A DNA stretch of 39,740 bases from W425 sp964503235 (GCA_964503235.1 CAZCZJ010000010.1:1-39740), one strand, 5' to 3'. Positions 22,964-31,811 are shown, numbered from the stretch's first letter. Program-made: numbers and translations. Notes: generated by a model from the letters alone, not told the origin.

Positions 22964-23752
22964 ATGGAATGGGGAATGGCTAACCGCCTGGCACAATTGA
23001 TTCCAAGCGACGGGAAGTGTCTTTTTATGCCAATAGACCACGGATATTTTCAGGGCCCGACCAGAAAACTGGAAGAACCGGGTAAAACCCTGGAACCGAT
23101 AATGCCTTACGCCGATGCTGTATTCGTCACCAGAGGTGTATTACGCTCGGCGATAAGCCCCGGTAATTCTAAACCGATTATTCTGCGAGTGTCCGGTGGC
23201 ACCAGTATGGTCGGGGCTGACCTTGCCAACGAGGGCATTACCACCGATATTGAAGATGTTATCAGGCTGAATGCCATGGCGATGGGTATCTCTATCTTTG
23301 TCGGTACCAGCTACGAAAAGGATTCGCTTTTAAACCTTTCCAGGCTGGTTAACGAAGGTGAAAAATACGGTATTCCGGTGATGGCTGTTACTGCCGTGGG
23401 TAAAGAACTGGAGAAAAGGGACGCCCGTTATCTTGCCCTGTGCTGCCGTATTGCCGCCGAACTGGGCGCCAGGATTGTCAAGACCTACTGGTGTGAAGGA
23501 TTTGAAAAGGTGGTCGGGGGTTGTCCCGTACCCGTGGTCATGGCGGGCGGACCGCGTACGGAAACCGAACTTGAGGTATTCGAGTTCGTTTATGACGGTA
23601 TGCAGAAGGGTGCCATCGGTGTCAACCTGGGAAGGAATGTCTGGCAGAATGAGCACCCGGTAGCTGCCATCAAGGCGATTCGTGCCATAGTACATGATAA
23701 TGCCACTCCGAAACAGGCGCAGGAAATATACGATACGGTAAAAAATGAATAA
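22964..23752 (+). CDS. Class I aldolase family protein (LsrF/DeoC-FbaB type)
   Basis: The 262-residue protein belongs to the DeoC/FbaB aldolase superfamily. FMPIDHGYFQGPT closely matches the N-terminal motif of LsrF, the thiolase that degrades phosphorylated autoinducer 2. The Schiff-base lysine is likely that of ARIVKTYWCEGF. VMAGGPRTETELEVFEF and GAIGVNLGRNVWQ form the phosphate-binding end of the barrel. No lsr transport or kinase genes are present, so a role in a different sugar or deoxysugar aldol reaction is as likely. AAAAGGAGG precedes the ATG. It overlaps the dehydrogenase gene by eight bases. Confidence 0.82.
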   Translation: MEWGMANRLAQLIPSDGKCLFMPIDHGYFQGPTRKLEEPGKTLEPIMPYADAVFVTRGVLRSAISPGNSKPIILRVSGGTSMVGADLANEGITTDIEDVIRLNAMAMGISIFVGTSYEKDSLLNLSRLVNEGEKYGIPVMAVTAVGKELEKRDARYLALCCRIAAELGARIVKTYWCEGFEKVVGGCPVPVVMAGGPRTETELEVFEFVYDGMQKGAIGVNLGRNVWQNEHPVAAIKAIRAIVHDNATPKQAQEIYDTVKNE

Positions 23753-24803
23753 ATCAACGGGTAATAAAATGCGTGTCGCCAGCTGGTACAACAACCGCGA
23801 TGTGCGGATTGAGGAGATGCCCGTACCGGACATCGGCCCCGATGAACTGCTGATGAAAGTAATTGCCAGCGGTATCTGTGGCAGCGACGTGATGGAGTGG
23901 TACCGGCTGGACCGGGCGCCGCTGGTGCTGGGACACGAAGTAGCTGGCCAGGTAGTTGAGGTAGGGGAGAATATAAAACAGTATAAAGCCGGCGACCGTG
24001 TTGTTATTGCCCACCATGTGCCCTGTAACACCTGCCATTATTGTCTGAGCGGAAACCCTACCGTTTGTGATACCCTGCGTCGCACGAATATCGACCCCGG
24101 TGGTTTCGCCGAATATGTGCGCCTGCCGGCTATTAACGTTGACCGCGGAGTATTTATACTCCCGGATGACCTGTCGTACGAAGACGCAACCTTTGTCGAG
24201 CCGCTGGCGTGTGTTCTACGCGGGCAGAAGCGGGCGAACTTGCAGCCCGGTCAGACAGTGCTGGTTATCGGCAGCGGTATTTCCGGGTTGCTCCATATCA
24301 AGCTGGCGAAAGCACTCGGTTCGGGCCGTATAATCGCTATGGATGTCAGCAGCTATCGACTTGAAGCAGCCGGACGGTTCGGGGCTGATGCCACGTTCCA
24401 GGCCGATGAATACTCGCCGGGAAACCTGCGGGAGATAAACAATAAATACCTTGCTGACCTGGTGATAGTATGCACGGGGGCTGTATCTGCAGTTCATCAG
24501 GCACTGTCATCGGTCGAACGCGGCGGTACCGTTCTCTTTTTTGCTCCCACCGACCCCGGTTCTACTATTCCACTGTCGGTGAGTACTCTTTTCTGGCGAA
24601 CGGATATCACGCTGACAACGTCATATGCCGGCAGTCCCGCCGATTATATGACGGCTCTTGAGCTTATTCACAGTCGACGTGTTCAGGTGTCTGATATGAT
24701 TACCCATCGGCTCAGCCTTGAGGAGACGGGGCAGGGTTTCCGGATGGTAGCCGGAGCCGGGGATTCGCTCAAGGTTATTATTGAGCCGCATGGACATACA
24801 TAA
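23745..24803 (+). CDS. Zinc-dependent medium-chain dehydrogenase
   Basis: The 352-residue protein is a medium-chain alcohol/polyol dehydrogenase. Catalytic zinc ligands appear in GICGSDVMEW and GHEVAGQVVEVG. The structural zinc loop is CNTCHYCLSGNPTVC, and the Rossmann cofactor motif is VIGSGISGLLH. The closest types are sorbitol, threonine and L-idonate dehydrogenases. It overlaps the upstream aldolase gene by eight bases, so an oxidation and an aldol cleavage of the same sugar-derived compound is likely. The first ATG is used; ATG at 23769 starts at the family N-terminus MRVASWY and is equally possible. Confidence 0.87.
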   Translation: MNKSTGNKMRVASWYNNRDVRIEEMPVPDIGPDELLMKVIASGICGSDVMEWYRLDRAPLVLGHEVAGQVVEVGENIKQYKAGDRVVIAHHVPCNTCHYCLSGNPTVCDTLRRTNIDPGGFAEYVRLPAINVDRGVFILPDDLSYEDATFVEPLACVLRGQKRANLQPGQTVLVIGSGISGLLHIKLAKALGSGRIIAMDVSSYRLEAAGRFGADATFQADEYSPGNLREINNKYLADLVIVCTGAVSAVHQALSSVERGGTVLFFAPTDPGSTIPLSVSTLFWRTDITLTTSYAGSPADYMTALELIHSRRVQVSDMITHRLSLEETGQGFRMVAGAGDSLKVIIEPHGHT

Positions 24804-24860
24804 ATGCCGCCGCTCAGGATTTGACAACCGATGCGGTGTCTGTTAGATTAGGGATGAAAG

Positions 24861-24887
24861 GGCTGGGTATTAACTCCAGCCTTTTTC
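24861..24887 (+). terminator. Terminator after the dehydrogenase gene
   Basis: GGCTGG (24861-24866) pairs with CCAGCC (24876-24881) around a 9-base loop and is followed by TTTTTC. It is a typical intrinsic terminator. Confidence 0.85.
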
Positions 24888-24927
24888 ATTAGTTGGAGAA
24901 GTGTAATATTACGTCAGGATGTAAACG

Positions 24928-25149
24928 ATGGAGATTGAGTACGGCACGCTGGTGACGGACAAAAACGGGAAAACCCTGGGTAAGGTCAGCTATATTATCA
25001 TGGATAGCTGGTCGGGGGAACCGAGTAAATATATGGTGCGAAGAGAAAAGGAAGATGATGCCGTTTTCTTCACTCCCGAACAGATAGCCGAGGTAACTAA
25101 AAAGATGGTAAAATTAAACATGGCGATTGAAGAGCTGGAACAAACCTAA
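24928..25149 (+). CDS. Small PRC-barrel-like protein
   Basis: The 73-residue protein reads like a PRC-barrel or related small beta-barrel: YGTLVTDKNGKTLGKVSYI, then a strand with KYMVRREKEDDAVFFTPEQI and a short helix. In known proteins such barrels bind RNA or serve as adaptors. The ribosome site is weak (AGGATG). It precedes the zinc-ribbon gene by 29 bases and may share its transcript. The fold assignment is moderate. Confidence 0.55.
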   Translation: MEIEYGTLVTDKNGKTLGKVSYIIMDSWSGEPSKYMVRREKEDDAVFFTPEQIAEVTKKMVKLNMAIEELEQT

Positions 25150-25178
25150 CTTGTTAAAACAATCGAGGAGGCGGAAAA

Positions 25179-25397
25179 ATGATAGAAATACAATGTCCTG
25201 AGTGTGAATCTATCGGGAAGATGTCTCTGGCTCAAACTCTGTATGAAGGACCGTATCGCTGCTGGAAATGCCGCGGTACTTTTTTAATCGTGCTGGCTAA
25301 TAATAAACTGCAATCGATCAAGCCGCTGAGCGAAGAAGAACTCGAAGCCTGGCAGGCATTAAATAAAATGTCGCGGCGGGATTCCGGGGATGACTAA
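25179..25397 (+). CDS. Small zinc-ribbon protein
   Basis: The 72-residue protein has CPECESIGKM and YRCWKCRGTFLI, two CxxC knuckles that should bind one zinc ion. An acidic helical tail, LSEEELEAWQALNKM, follows. GAGGAGGCGG precedes the ATG. No specific family is recognised; nucleic-acid or protein binding is typical for such ribbons. The palindrome CGATAATTATCG at 25440-25451 lies in the space that follows. Confidence 0.6.
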   Translation: MIEIQCPECESIGKMSLAQTLYEGPYRCWKCRGTFLIVLANNKLQSIKPLSEEELEAWQALNKMSRRDSGDD

Positions 25398-25502
25398 ATA
25401 CCCAGGGGCACCGTAAATTCCTTCTTGTTCGAAGTCAGTCGATAATTATCGGAAAAACCTGATGATTAATCACCACACCACCGCGAATTCATTCGTATTC
25501 TG

Positions 25503-25531
25503 TAGACATTGCAATTTCCAGAGACTATAAT
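25503..25531 (+). promoter_or_regulatory. Promoter of hpt, near-leaderless
   Basis: TAGACA (25503-25508) and TATAAT (25526-25531) are exactly 17 bases apart. The hpt ATG is only 12 bases beyond the -10 box, so the mRNA leader would be about 4-5 bases. No ribosome site lies before the ATG, which agrees with a leaderless message. Confidence 0.6.
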
Positions 25532-25542
25532 TTCAACTAGAT

Positions 25543-26070
25543 ATGAATTCTCATTCGGAACGGCACACCCTTTTTACCAGGGAGCAGATAGAATCTGCCG
25601 TAAACCGTCTGGCGGTGGAGATCACCCAAAATTATCGTGATAAAAATCCAGTACTCATTGGTATTCTAAAAGGTGTTTTTATCTTTATGGCCGACCTTGT
25701 CCGCTATCTTGACTTTCCGCTGGAGGTGGAGTTCGTCAACCTATCCAGCTATGGCAGTGGGCGGCAGACTTCAGGCAGGGTGAAGGTGGTGCAGGGATTA
25801 AGCTGTCCTATTAAGGACAGGCACGTGCTGGTTATCGAGGATATCATCGATACCGGTACTACCATAGCCTTTCTTATGGATTATCTTGAGAAGGAAAAGC
25901 CGGCCTCGCTGAAACTCTGCACTCTGCTGGACAAGCCCTCCCGCCGCAGAAAGCCGGTAAAGATAGATTATCTTGGCTTTGACGTCCCCGATAAGTTCCT
26001 GGTCGGCTACGGCCTGGACTGTGACGAGCAATACCGCAATCTTCCCGATATCTGTTATCTGGAGGAGTAA
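25543..26070 (+). CDS. hpt: Hypoxanthine phosphoribosyltransferase
   Basis: Hpt makes IMP or GMP from hypoxanthine or guanine and PRPP. The 175-residue protein has PVLIGILKGVFIFMADLVR, the flexible loop VNLSSYGSG and the PRPP motif VLVIEDIIDTGTTI. Base-binding parts include KIDYLGFDVPDKFLVGYGLD near the C-terminus. This is the standard bacterial Hpt length and order. It comes shortly before adenine deaminase, whose product hypoxanthine it can salvage. Confidence 0.93.
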   Translation: MNSHSERHTLFTREQIESAVNRLAVEITQNYRDKNPVLIGILKGVFIFMADLVRYLDFPLEVEFVNLSSYGSGRQTSGRVKVVQGLSCPIKDRHVLVIEDIIDTGTTIAFLMDYLEKEKPASLKLCTLLDKPSRRRKPVKIDYLGFDVPDKFLVGYGLDCDEQYRNLPDICYLEE

Positions 26071-26199
26071 ACGGTGGTTCGAAAACCAGGTGATAGAAAA
26101 ATTAGTAGGCCAGTATCTTGAAGAGGCTATACAAACACCTTACTCCGGGTGGAATATTAATTACGTCATTAAAAAGTGCAGGAAGGTAGGGGAATTAGG

Positions 26200-27903
26200 G
26201 TGAGTAAACTGAGTGATTTAATCTCGGTAGCCAGAGGTAATTCTCCCGCTGACCTCATCTTGGCTAATACCAGGATTATCAACACGTTAGATGGTGAAGT
26301 CGAGGAAAGTAATGCGGCTATCTATCAGGGCAGGATTGCCGGGGTGGGTGACTACAGCCAGGCTAAAGAGGTAATAGACCTGGGAGGTCGGTATCTGTCG
26401 CCGGGTCTCATTAACGGACATACTCACCTTGAAAGTTCTATGCTGGATGTAAGCCAGTACGCCCGGGCGGTGGTATCTCATGGTACATCGGCTCTGGTCA
26501 CCGACCTTCACGAAATAGCCAATGTCTGCGGTCTGGAGGGTATTAAATACGTACTGGACTGGGCGCGGCGGCTGCCTTTTGAGATGTTTTTAATGGCGCC
26601 TTCCTGCGTACCGGCCACCCATCTGGAGACATCCGGCGCCACCATCAGCCTTGAAGATATTCGGAAGATGCTGCGCTGGCGGGAGTGTATAGGACTCGGT
26701 GAGATGATGAATTACCCCGGTGTTTTGGCCGGGGATGCCGGTGTCTTGAGCAAAATAACGTCGATGCAGAGCAAGGTAGTCGATGGCCACGCCCCCGGTC
26801 TTACCGGCAAAGACCTCGCTGCTTATATTGCTGCTGGTATGCGCTCCGACCATGAGTCCGTCACGCTGGCGGAGGCCGATGAGAAGCTGAAACGCGGCAT
26901 GTTCGTCATGATAAGGGAGGGCTCCTCGGAGAAGAACCTCGAAGCGCTGTTACCTCTGGTGAACGATAAGACCTGGCCCCGGTGCCTTTTCGTCGTTGAC
27001 GACCGCAGTTGTGCCGACCTTCTTCATGACGGTGACATCGACGCCGTGGTGCGTAAGGCAATAAAGCTGGGACTCGATCCGGTACGGGCGATTCAAATGG
27101 CTACCATCAATACCGCCGGGTATTTTAGACTCAATAATCTCGGGGCGGTTGCTCCCGGATATTATGCCAACCTGATGGTTTTGGATAGCCTGGATGAACT
27201 GAAAATCAATGAGGTTTTCTATCGGGGGCGTCTGGTGGCGCGGGAGGGGAAAGCGCTCTTTCCCCCGTATCACCCTGGCGGCGACCGGTTAACAAATACC
27301 ATAATAATCGGGTCTCTTTCCAGAGAGACTTTTAAACTAAAAGCTTCCGGGGAGAATTATCCGGTTATCGAAGTGACTCCCGGCCAGATAATCACCCGTA
27401 AGAAGCCGATGAAGGTGAAAACTGTTGATGGGTTGGTAGTACCGGATGTCGAACATGATATCTTAAAAGCGGCGGTTATCGAAAGACATCGGGCGACAGG
27501 TAATATCGGACTGGGGCTGATTACCGGCTTGGGACTGAAGAAGGGAGCTTTGGCTTCCTCGATTGCCCATGATTCGCACAATATCGTCGTCGTTGGTGTT
27601 GATGATGGTGATATGTTAACCGCTGTCAAAGAAATCAAGAGGCTGCAGGGTGGTCTGGTCGTGGCGGCGGAAGGTAAAGTGCTGGCCAGTCTGGCAATGC
27701 CCATTGCCGGATTATTATCCGGCCAACCGCTGGAAGAGGTGGTTGCCGGTCTGGAAAAGCTAGAAAAAATCGCCGCCGACCTGGGGATGGTGCTACCATC
27801 TCCTTTTAGTACTCTTTCCTTTCTGGCGTTGCCAATAATACCCGAACTCAGGCTTACCGACCTTGGCCTGGTGGACGTAAGCGACTTTAAATTGATACAA
27901 TAG
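26200..27903 (+). CDS. ade: Adenine deaminase
   Basis: AdeC-type adenine deaminase converts adenine to hypoxanthine and ammonia. The 567-residue amidohydrolase has SPGLINGHTHLESSML (metal HxH), VTDLHEIANVCG, VVDGHAPGLTGKDL and the SDHESVTLAEA motif. The C-terminal half has SSIAHDSHNIVVVGVDD, typical of this deaminase and absent from most amidohydrolases. The GTG at 26200 follows GGGGAATTAGG; a GTG at 26176 also lies in frame. With hpt upstream and a phosphoribosyltransferase downstream it forms a purine salvage unit. Confidence 0.93.
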   Translation: MSKLSDLISVARGNSPADLILANTRIINTLDGEVEESNAAIYQGRIAGVGDYSQAKEVIDLGGRYLSPGLINGHTHLESSMLDVSQYARAVVSHGTSALVTDLHEIANVCGLEGIKYVLDWARRLPFEMFLMAPSCVPATHLETSGATISLEDIRKMLRWRECIGLGEMMNYPGVLAGDAGVLSKITSMQSKVVDGHAPGLTGKDLAAYIAAGMRSDHESVTLAEADEKLKRGMFVMIREGSSEKNLEALLPLVNDKTWPRCLFVVDDRSCADLLHDGDIDAVVRKAIKLGLDPVRAIQMATINTAGYFRLNNLGAVAPGYYANLMVLDSLDELKINEVFYRGRLVAREGKALFPPYHPGGDRLTNTIIIGSLSRETFKLKASGENYPVIEVTPGQIITRKKPMKVKTVDGLVVPDVEHDILKAAVIERHRATGNIGLGLITGLGLKKGALASSIAHDSHNIVVVGVDDGDMLTAVKEIKRLQGGLVVAAEGKVLASLAMPIAGLLSGQPLEEVVAGLEKLEKIAADLGMVLPSPFSTLSFLALPIIPELRLTDLGLVDVSDFKLIQ

Positions 27904-27936
27904 TGCAACACACTTTTTACCTGGGAGGAGAATAAA

Positions 27937-28650
27937 ATGCATCTGTCTTCCACCGCACCCGTCTTCGAGAACCGTTATGACGCCGGGCGTCAGCTGGCAA
28001 ATAAACTGGTTGAATATTACGGAAAGCCTGTGATTGTGCTGGGTATTCCTAACGGTGGGGTGGCGGTAGCCCTGAGCATAGCCCTGGCGCTTGATGTTGA
28101 ACTCGATCTGGTCATATCACGCAAGATTCCTCTTCCTCTCAGTCCTGAAGGTGGTTTTGGCTCCGTTACCGATGACGGCACGATTATCTATAACGAGGAT
28201 GCGGTGAAAAGTGCCGGTCTCAGCCAGCAGCAGATAAATTACCAGGTAAACCAGGTGAGAGCTGACATACGCAACAGGAGCCTGCTTTATCATAAAGACA
28301 GGCCGCCGCTTACCGTCGGCGGACGGACGGTGATTATAGTAGACGATGGACTGGCTTCGGGTTATACCATGAGGGCGGCTATAGAGTCGGTGCGGCATCG
28401 CAAGCCGGATAGAATCATCGCCGCGGTGCCGGTAGGCCCGGAACCGGTGGTCGAAGAACTGAAGAAAGTGGCGGACAGAGTGGTAACCTGTGCATTAGGA
28501 ACTTCACCGCAGTTTTACCTTTCGGACTATTACAAATACTGGCATGAAATCACCGATGATGAGGTGCTTCACTGCCTGCGGGAATGGCGGATGCGTAAGT
28601 TCGGTCCCAGGATTGACCTCACGGAGAAGAAGCAACTCGCTGAGTCCTGA
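27937..28650 (+). CDS. Phosphoribosyltransferase domain protein
   Basis: The 237-residue protein is a type I phosphoribosyltransferase. It has VIVLGIPNGGVAVALSIA, the segment ISRKIPLPLSPEGGFGSVT, and the PRPP-binding loop VIIVDDGLASGYTMRA. The C-terminal helix region includes CALGTSPQFYLSDYY. Members of this group, often beside alpha/beta hydrolases or dienelactone hydrolases, have no fixed substrate. Here the neighbour is adenine deaminase, 33 bases upstream, so a purine substrate is plausible. GGGAGGAG precedes the ATG. It converges on fabG with a 24-base gap and no terminator. Confidence 0.85.
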   Translation: MHLSSTAPVFENRYDAGRQLANKLVEYYGKPVIVLGIPNGGVAVALSIALALDVELDLVISRKIPLPLSPEGGFGSVTDDGTIIYNEDAVKSAGLSQQQINYQVNQVRADIRNRSLLYHKDRPPLTVGGRTVIIVDDGLASGYTMRAAIESVRHRKPDRIIAAVPVGPEPVVEELKKVADRVVTCALGTSPQFYLSDYYKYWHEITDDEVLHCLREWRMRKFGPRIDLTEKKQLAES

Positions 28651-28674
28651 CCTCTAAATAGATAACGTAAATGA

Positions 28675-29424
28675 CTATATACCGGCCATGCCGCCGTCCA
28701 CGTTGAGAACATGTCCGGTAATGTATCTCGCCTCTTCGGAAGCCAGGAAGGCTACTGCTTCAGCCACATCACGCGGTGTTCCCAGGCTGGCCAGAGGAAT
28801 GTGTTTTAGCATCTCCTGCCTCTGGTCATCGTTGAGTTGCTCGGTCATTTTAGTCTGGATATACCCGGGGGCGATGGCATTCACGGTAATGCCGCGGGAG
28901 CCCACCTCTTTGGCAATGGACTTGGTCAATCCGATTACTCCCGCTTTGGCCGAAGCATAGTTCGCCTGGCCGGCATTACCTACCATACCGACAACACTGG
29001 CGATGCTTATGATTCTCCCCGAACGCTGCCTGAGCATATGTCTTATCACAGCCCTGGTACAGAGGAAAGCGCTTTTAAGGTCGATATTTAAAACCGTATC
29101 CCATTCCTCGTCGGTCATCTTCATCAGCAACTGGTCACGCGTAACCCCGGCATTGTTGACCAGGATATCAATTTTTCCGAACTCCTTGACAGCGGTCTCG
29201 ATGAGTCGGTTAACATCTTCGGAGGAACTTACGTCAGCGGTAACCGCCAGACTCTGCCTGTTGAGAGCTTTGATTTCTTTGACAACGCTTTCCAGGGATT
29301 CGGCGGCAGCTTCGATATCATTAACGACAACATCGGCACCGACCTCAGCGAGTTTCAGGGCAATTGCCCGTCCGATTCCCCGGGCGCTGCCGGTGACGAT
29401 AGCTACTTTATCGGTAAGGTCCAT
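28675..29424 (-). CDS. fabG: 3-oxoacyl-ACP reductase FabG
   Basis: FabG reduces 3-oxoacyl-ACP with NADPH in fatty-acid elongation. The 249-residue protein has TGSARGIGRAIA (cofactor), NNAGVTRDQLLMKMTDEEW, the catalytic serine in ISIASVVG, YASAK and the closing ITGHVLNVDGGM. NNAGVTRD and the M-T-D-E-E-W segment separate true FabG from general SDRs such as the one at 0.4 kb. It is the last gene of the DUF177-rpmF-fabD-fabG cluster, 22 bases after fabD, with GGGAGT before the ATG. Confidence 0.95.
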   Translation of the reverse strand: MDLTDKVAIVTGSARGIGRAIALKLAEVGADVVVNDIEAAAESLESVVKEIKALNRQSLAVTADVSSSEDVNRLIETAVKEFGKIDILVNNAGVTRDQLLMKMTDEEWDTVLNIDLKSAFLCTRAVIRHMLRQRSGRIISIASVVGMVGNAGQANYASAKAGVIGLTKSIAKEVGSRGITVNAIAPGYIQTKMTEQLNDDQRQEMLKHIPLASLGTPRDVAEAVAFLASEEARYITGHVLNVDGGMAGI

Positions 29425-29446
29425 GATGCTGGTACTCCCGGATTAT

Positions 29447-30373
29447 TTATTCACTGGCCAGGGTTTTAATCGACTCCAGGTCGTTCAGGTTGATTGTCCT
29501 GGCTTCATTGTTGATTCTCCTGATAAGACCAGTCAGCACTTTGCCCGGTCCGATTTCGATAAAGGTGGGTACCCTTTTATTATAAATGTATTCAATGGTA
29601 CGCTGCCATTGTATCGGATTGGTCAGCTGATTGCGGAGTTCTGTTTTGACCGCCGCGGCGGTAGATAAAGGCTCACCGGTTGTATTGGCGATGACCGGTA
29701 TTGTGGGGTCTTTAAATTCCGTCTCTTCAAGATACTTGATTAGTCCATCGACAGCTGGTTTCATTAATGGGGAATGGAAAGCGCCGCTTACCTGTAATTC
29801 GATAGCGCGTTTGGCTCCGGCAGCGGTGGCCATTTCGATAGCTCTGGCGATATTATCGGCAGCACCACTGATAACGATTTGACCCGGACAGTTTATATTA
29901 GCCATCACGGTGTCCGTCTTTTGACATACTTCCGCGAGTAATGATTCATCCAGTCCGATTATAGCCGCCATGCTACCCGACTGTAACTGTCCGGCTTCAT
30001 GCATCAGCCGTCCTCTTTCCCTGGCCAGACGTACCGCCGTTGAAAAGTCAAAAGCACCGGCAACAGCGAGAGCAGTATATTCACCCAGACTATGACCGGC
30101 CAGGAAGGAAGCCTCGGGCAGGCTTTTTCCGGCAATCTCCCGTGCTACCTGTAAACAGGCGTAGCTAACCGTAACCAGGGCTGGCTGAGCGTTAATAGTC
30201 TGCGTTAATTCCTCCTCGGGTCCTTCAAAACAGAGTTTGGATAGGGCAATTCCCAGAGCTTCATCGGCCTGCTCGAAAATAATCCTGGCTGTTTTATTGC
30301 TGTCATAAAGATCACGGCCCATGCCAACGAACTGTGAGCCCTGACCGGGAAATACCCAGGCTACTTTAGTCAT
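29447..30373 (-). CDS. fabD: Malonyl CoA-acyl carrier protein transacylase FabD
   Basis: FabD loads malonyl groups on acyl carrier protein. The 308-residue protein opens with VAWVFPGQGSQFVGMG. The nucleophile is the serine of AGHSLGEYTA, and the catalytic histidine lies in VSGAFHSPLM. IEIGPGKVLTGLIRR ends the fold. AAGGGAGAG lies before the ATG. It sits between rpmF and fabG in a conserved fatty-acid and ribosome cluster; plsX and fabH, often found here, are absent. Confidence 0.95.
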   Translation of the reverse strand: MTKVAWVFPGQGSQFVGMGRDLYDSNKTARIIFEQADEALGIALSKLCFEGPEEELTQTINAQPALVTVSYACLQVAREIAGKSLPEASFLAGHSLGEYTALAVAGAFDFSTAVRLARERGRLMHEAGQLQSGSMAAIIGLDESLLAEVCQKTDTVMANINCPGQIVISGAADNIARAIEMATAAGAKRAIELQVSGAFHSPLMKPAVDGLIKYLEETEFKDPTIPVIANTTGEPLSTAAAVKTELRNQLTNPIQWQRTIEYIYNKRVPTFIEIGPGKVLTGLIRRINNEARTINLNDLESIKTLASE

Positions 30374-30405
30374 AACGGATACTCTCCCTTATATAATGAA
30401 TGCGG

Positions 30406-30606
30406 CTATCCAGCTGGCTTTTTACGTCTCTCTACCTTGATAACCTCACGTCCGTTATAGGTTCCGCAGGTAGGGCAGGCATGGTGGGGAAGTTTAGGAC
30501 TGTGACACTGCGGGCATTCTACGTAAGCCGGGGGTTTTAAAGCGCTATGGCTTAATCTATTCCCAGCCCTTGACTTGCTCTTTTTACGTTTCGGTAAGGC
30601 TCCCAT
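30406..30606 (-). CDS. rpmF: Ribosomal protein bL32
   Basis: The 66-residue protein has the bL32 N-terminus ALPKRKKSKSRAGNRLSH and a zinc ribbon, CPQCHSPKLPHHACPTC (CxxC twice), followed by GTYNGREVI and a basic tail. It is the zinc-binding form of bL32, without the cysteine loss seen in some lineages. It follows the DUF177 gene by 36 bases, the usual arrangement. Confidence 0.96.
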   Translation of the reverse strand: MGALPKRKKSKSRAGNRLSHSALKPPAYVECPQCHSPKLPHHACPTCGTYNGREVIKVERRKKPAG

Positions 30607-30642
30607 AAGATACTCCGTTCTTAAGTTTGTATTTTGGATGTG

Positions 30643-31149
30643 TTAAATTAACTTCGATAGTTTCGACCAGCGGGGGTCGATTTCCTGCTTGGGGCAGTCG
30701 CAGGGACCCTGATTCAGGTTCTTCCCGCACTTCTGGCATAACCCGAAGCAGTCTTCCCGGCACAGTGGTTTCATCGGCATAACAAGTAAGGTGTATTGCC
30801 GGATTGCTTCGTTGAGTTCAAGGATATGGTTTTTATCAATGGTAAAATGACCGATATCGTCTGAAATATCCAGCGGCGTACCGGTCATGACATCTACGGT
30901 AGGTAGATACTCCTCTTCGAACTTAACGGTCAGTGGCTGCCGGAACGTACTTAAGCAACGACTGCACGTTAGTTCGGCATCGGTATCAAGCTTGCATTTC
31001 ACCAGTATACTGCGCTGGGTGCGTAATAGCTGGCACTCGCCGTTTATCTGATGTGTGCTGCCATTCTCGAAAACAGCAGCCTCATTCACCTGGTAGTGCC
31101 TCGATGAACCAATCGGTTCTTGAAGTAGCTGGGAAACATTAATCTGCAT
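30643..31149 (-). CDS. DUF177 (YceD-like) protein
   Basis: The protein of about 168 residues is the usual partner encoded before bL32 and is linked to 23S rRNA accumulation in other bacteria. It has MQINVSQLLQEPIGSSRHY, the CSRCLSTFRQP knuckle and the C-terminal CREDCFGLCQKCGKNLNQGP cluster, which may bind a metal. The ATG at 31149 begins the family sequence; an earlier in-frame ATG lies upstream of the predicted transcription start. A TATAAT at 31191-31186 with a weak -35 box probably drives the cluster. Confidence 0.9.
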   Translation of the reverse strand: MQINVSQLLQEPIGSSRHYQVNEAAVFENGSTHQINGECQLLRTQRSILVKCKLDTDAELTCSRCLSTFRQPLTVKFEEEYLPTVDVMTGTPLDISDDIGHFTIDKNHILELNEAIRQYTLLVMPMKPLCREDCFGLCQKCGKNLNQGPCDCPKQEIDPRWSKLSKLI

Positions 31150-31269
31150 TCCGCCTCGACTCCGTACAGATGGGTACAACATAATATTATAGGTTAAAAG
31201 GTGTGCCTGACGCAAGACTGAGGATGTTGATACAGGAAGTATAGAGTTTCATATACGCTGTTGAAATAC

Positions 31270-31698
31270 TCAGGCTATTTCGGATAGCTGGATTTCGAAG
31301 GTGAGGTCTTTGCCAGCTAAGGGGTGGTTGGCGTCCAGAGTGACGTTGGCCTCGTTAACATCGACGACCGTTGCCACGGATTCTTCACCGTCGGGATGGC
31401 GTACCTGGAGTTTCTGGTCGATTTTTGGTTCCAGGTCCCCGGGGAATTGACTGCGGTCTACCACTATAAGCATTTCTTCCCGATGCGGACCGTAGGCATT
31501 ATCGTAGGGTATCTTGATAGTCTTTGATTCACCCGGATTCATATCTATTACCGCCTGCTCGAAGTCGGCGATGAGCTGTCCTTCCCCGATGGTAAACTCC
31601 AGCGGTTCGCGGTAGGCCGAGCTATCGAATACGGTGCCGTTATCCAGTTTACCGGTGTAGTGGACTTTGACGGTGTCTCCGGTTTTTGCCTGTGCCAT
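31270..31698 (-). CDS. FKBP-type peptidyl-prolyl isomerase (SlyD-like)
   Basis: The 142-residue protein is a cytoplasmic prolyl isomerase and folding helper. It has GDTVKVHYTGKLDNGTVFDS, the insert-in-flap region with ADFEQAVIDMNPGESKTI and YGPHREEMLIVVDRSQFP, and ANVTLDANHPLAGKDLTFEI at the end, the SlyD pattern. It lacks the histidine-rich metal tail of enterobacterial SlyD. AAGGAGG stands before the ATG at 31698; an earlier in-frame ATG falls upstream of the likely transcription start. Confidence 0.93.
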   Translation of the reverse strand: MAQAKTGDTVKVHYTGKLDNGTVFDSSAYREPLEFTIGEGQLIADFEQAVIDMNPGESKTIKIPYDNAYGPHREEMLIVVDRSQFPGDLEPKIDQKLQVRHPDGEESVATVVDVNEANVTLDANHPLAGKDLTFEIQLSEIA

Positions 31699-31811
31699 AT
31701 TTGCCTCCTTGATTGAAAAGTGTGGTGATTTATTAGAATTCAGGAAGTAAATTGTGGTAGTCCTTGAATTCTCAGGGTGACTTTGAGAATTATTTGAGGT
31801 GAAAATCGACA

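Noticed and set aside
25440..25451. CGATAATTATCG palindrome as the hpt operator
   Set aside because: It lies over 50 bases upstream of the -35 box as a single site with no regulator nearby; too little evidence to list as a feature.
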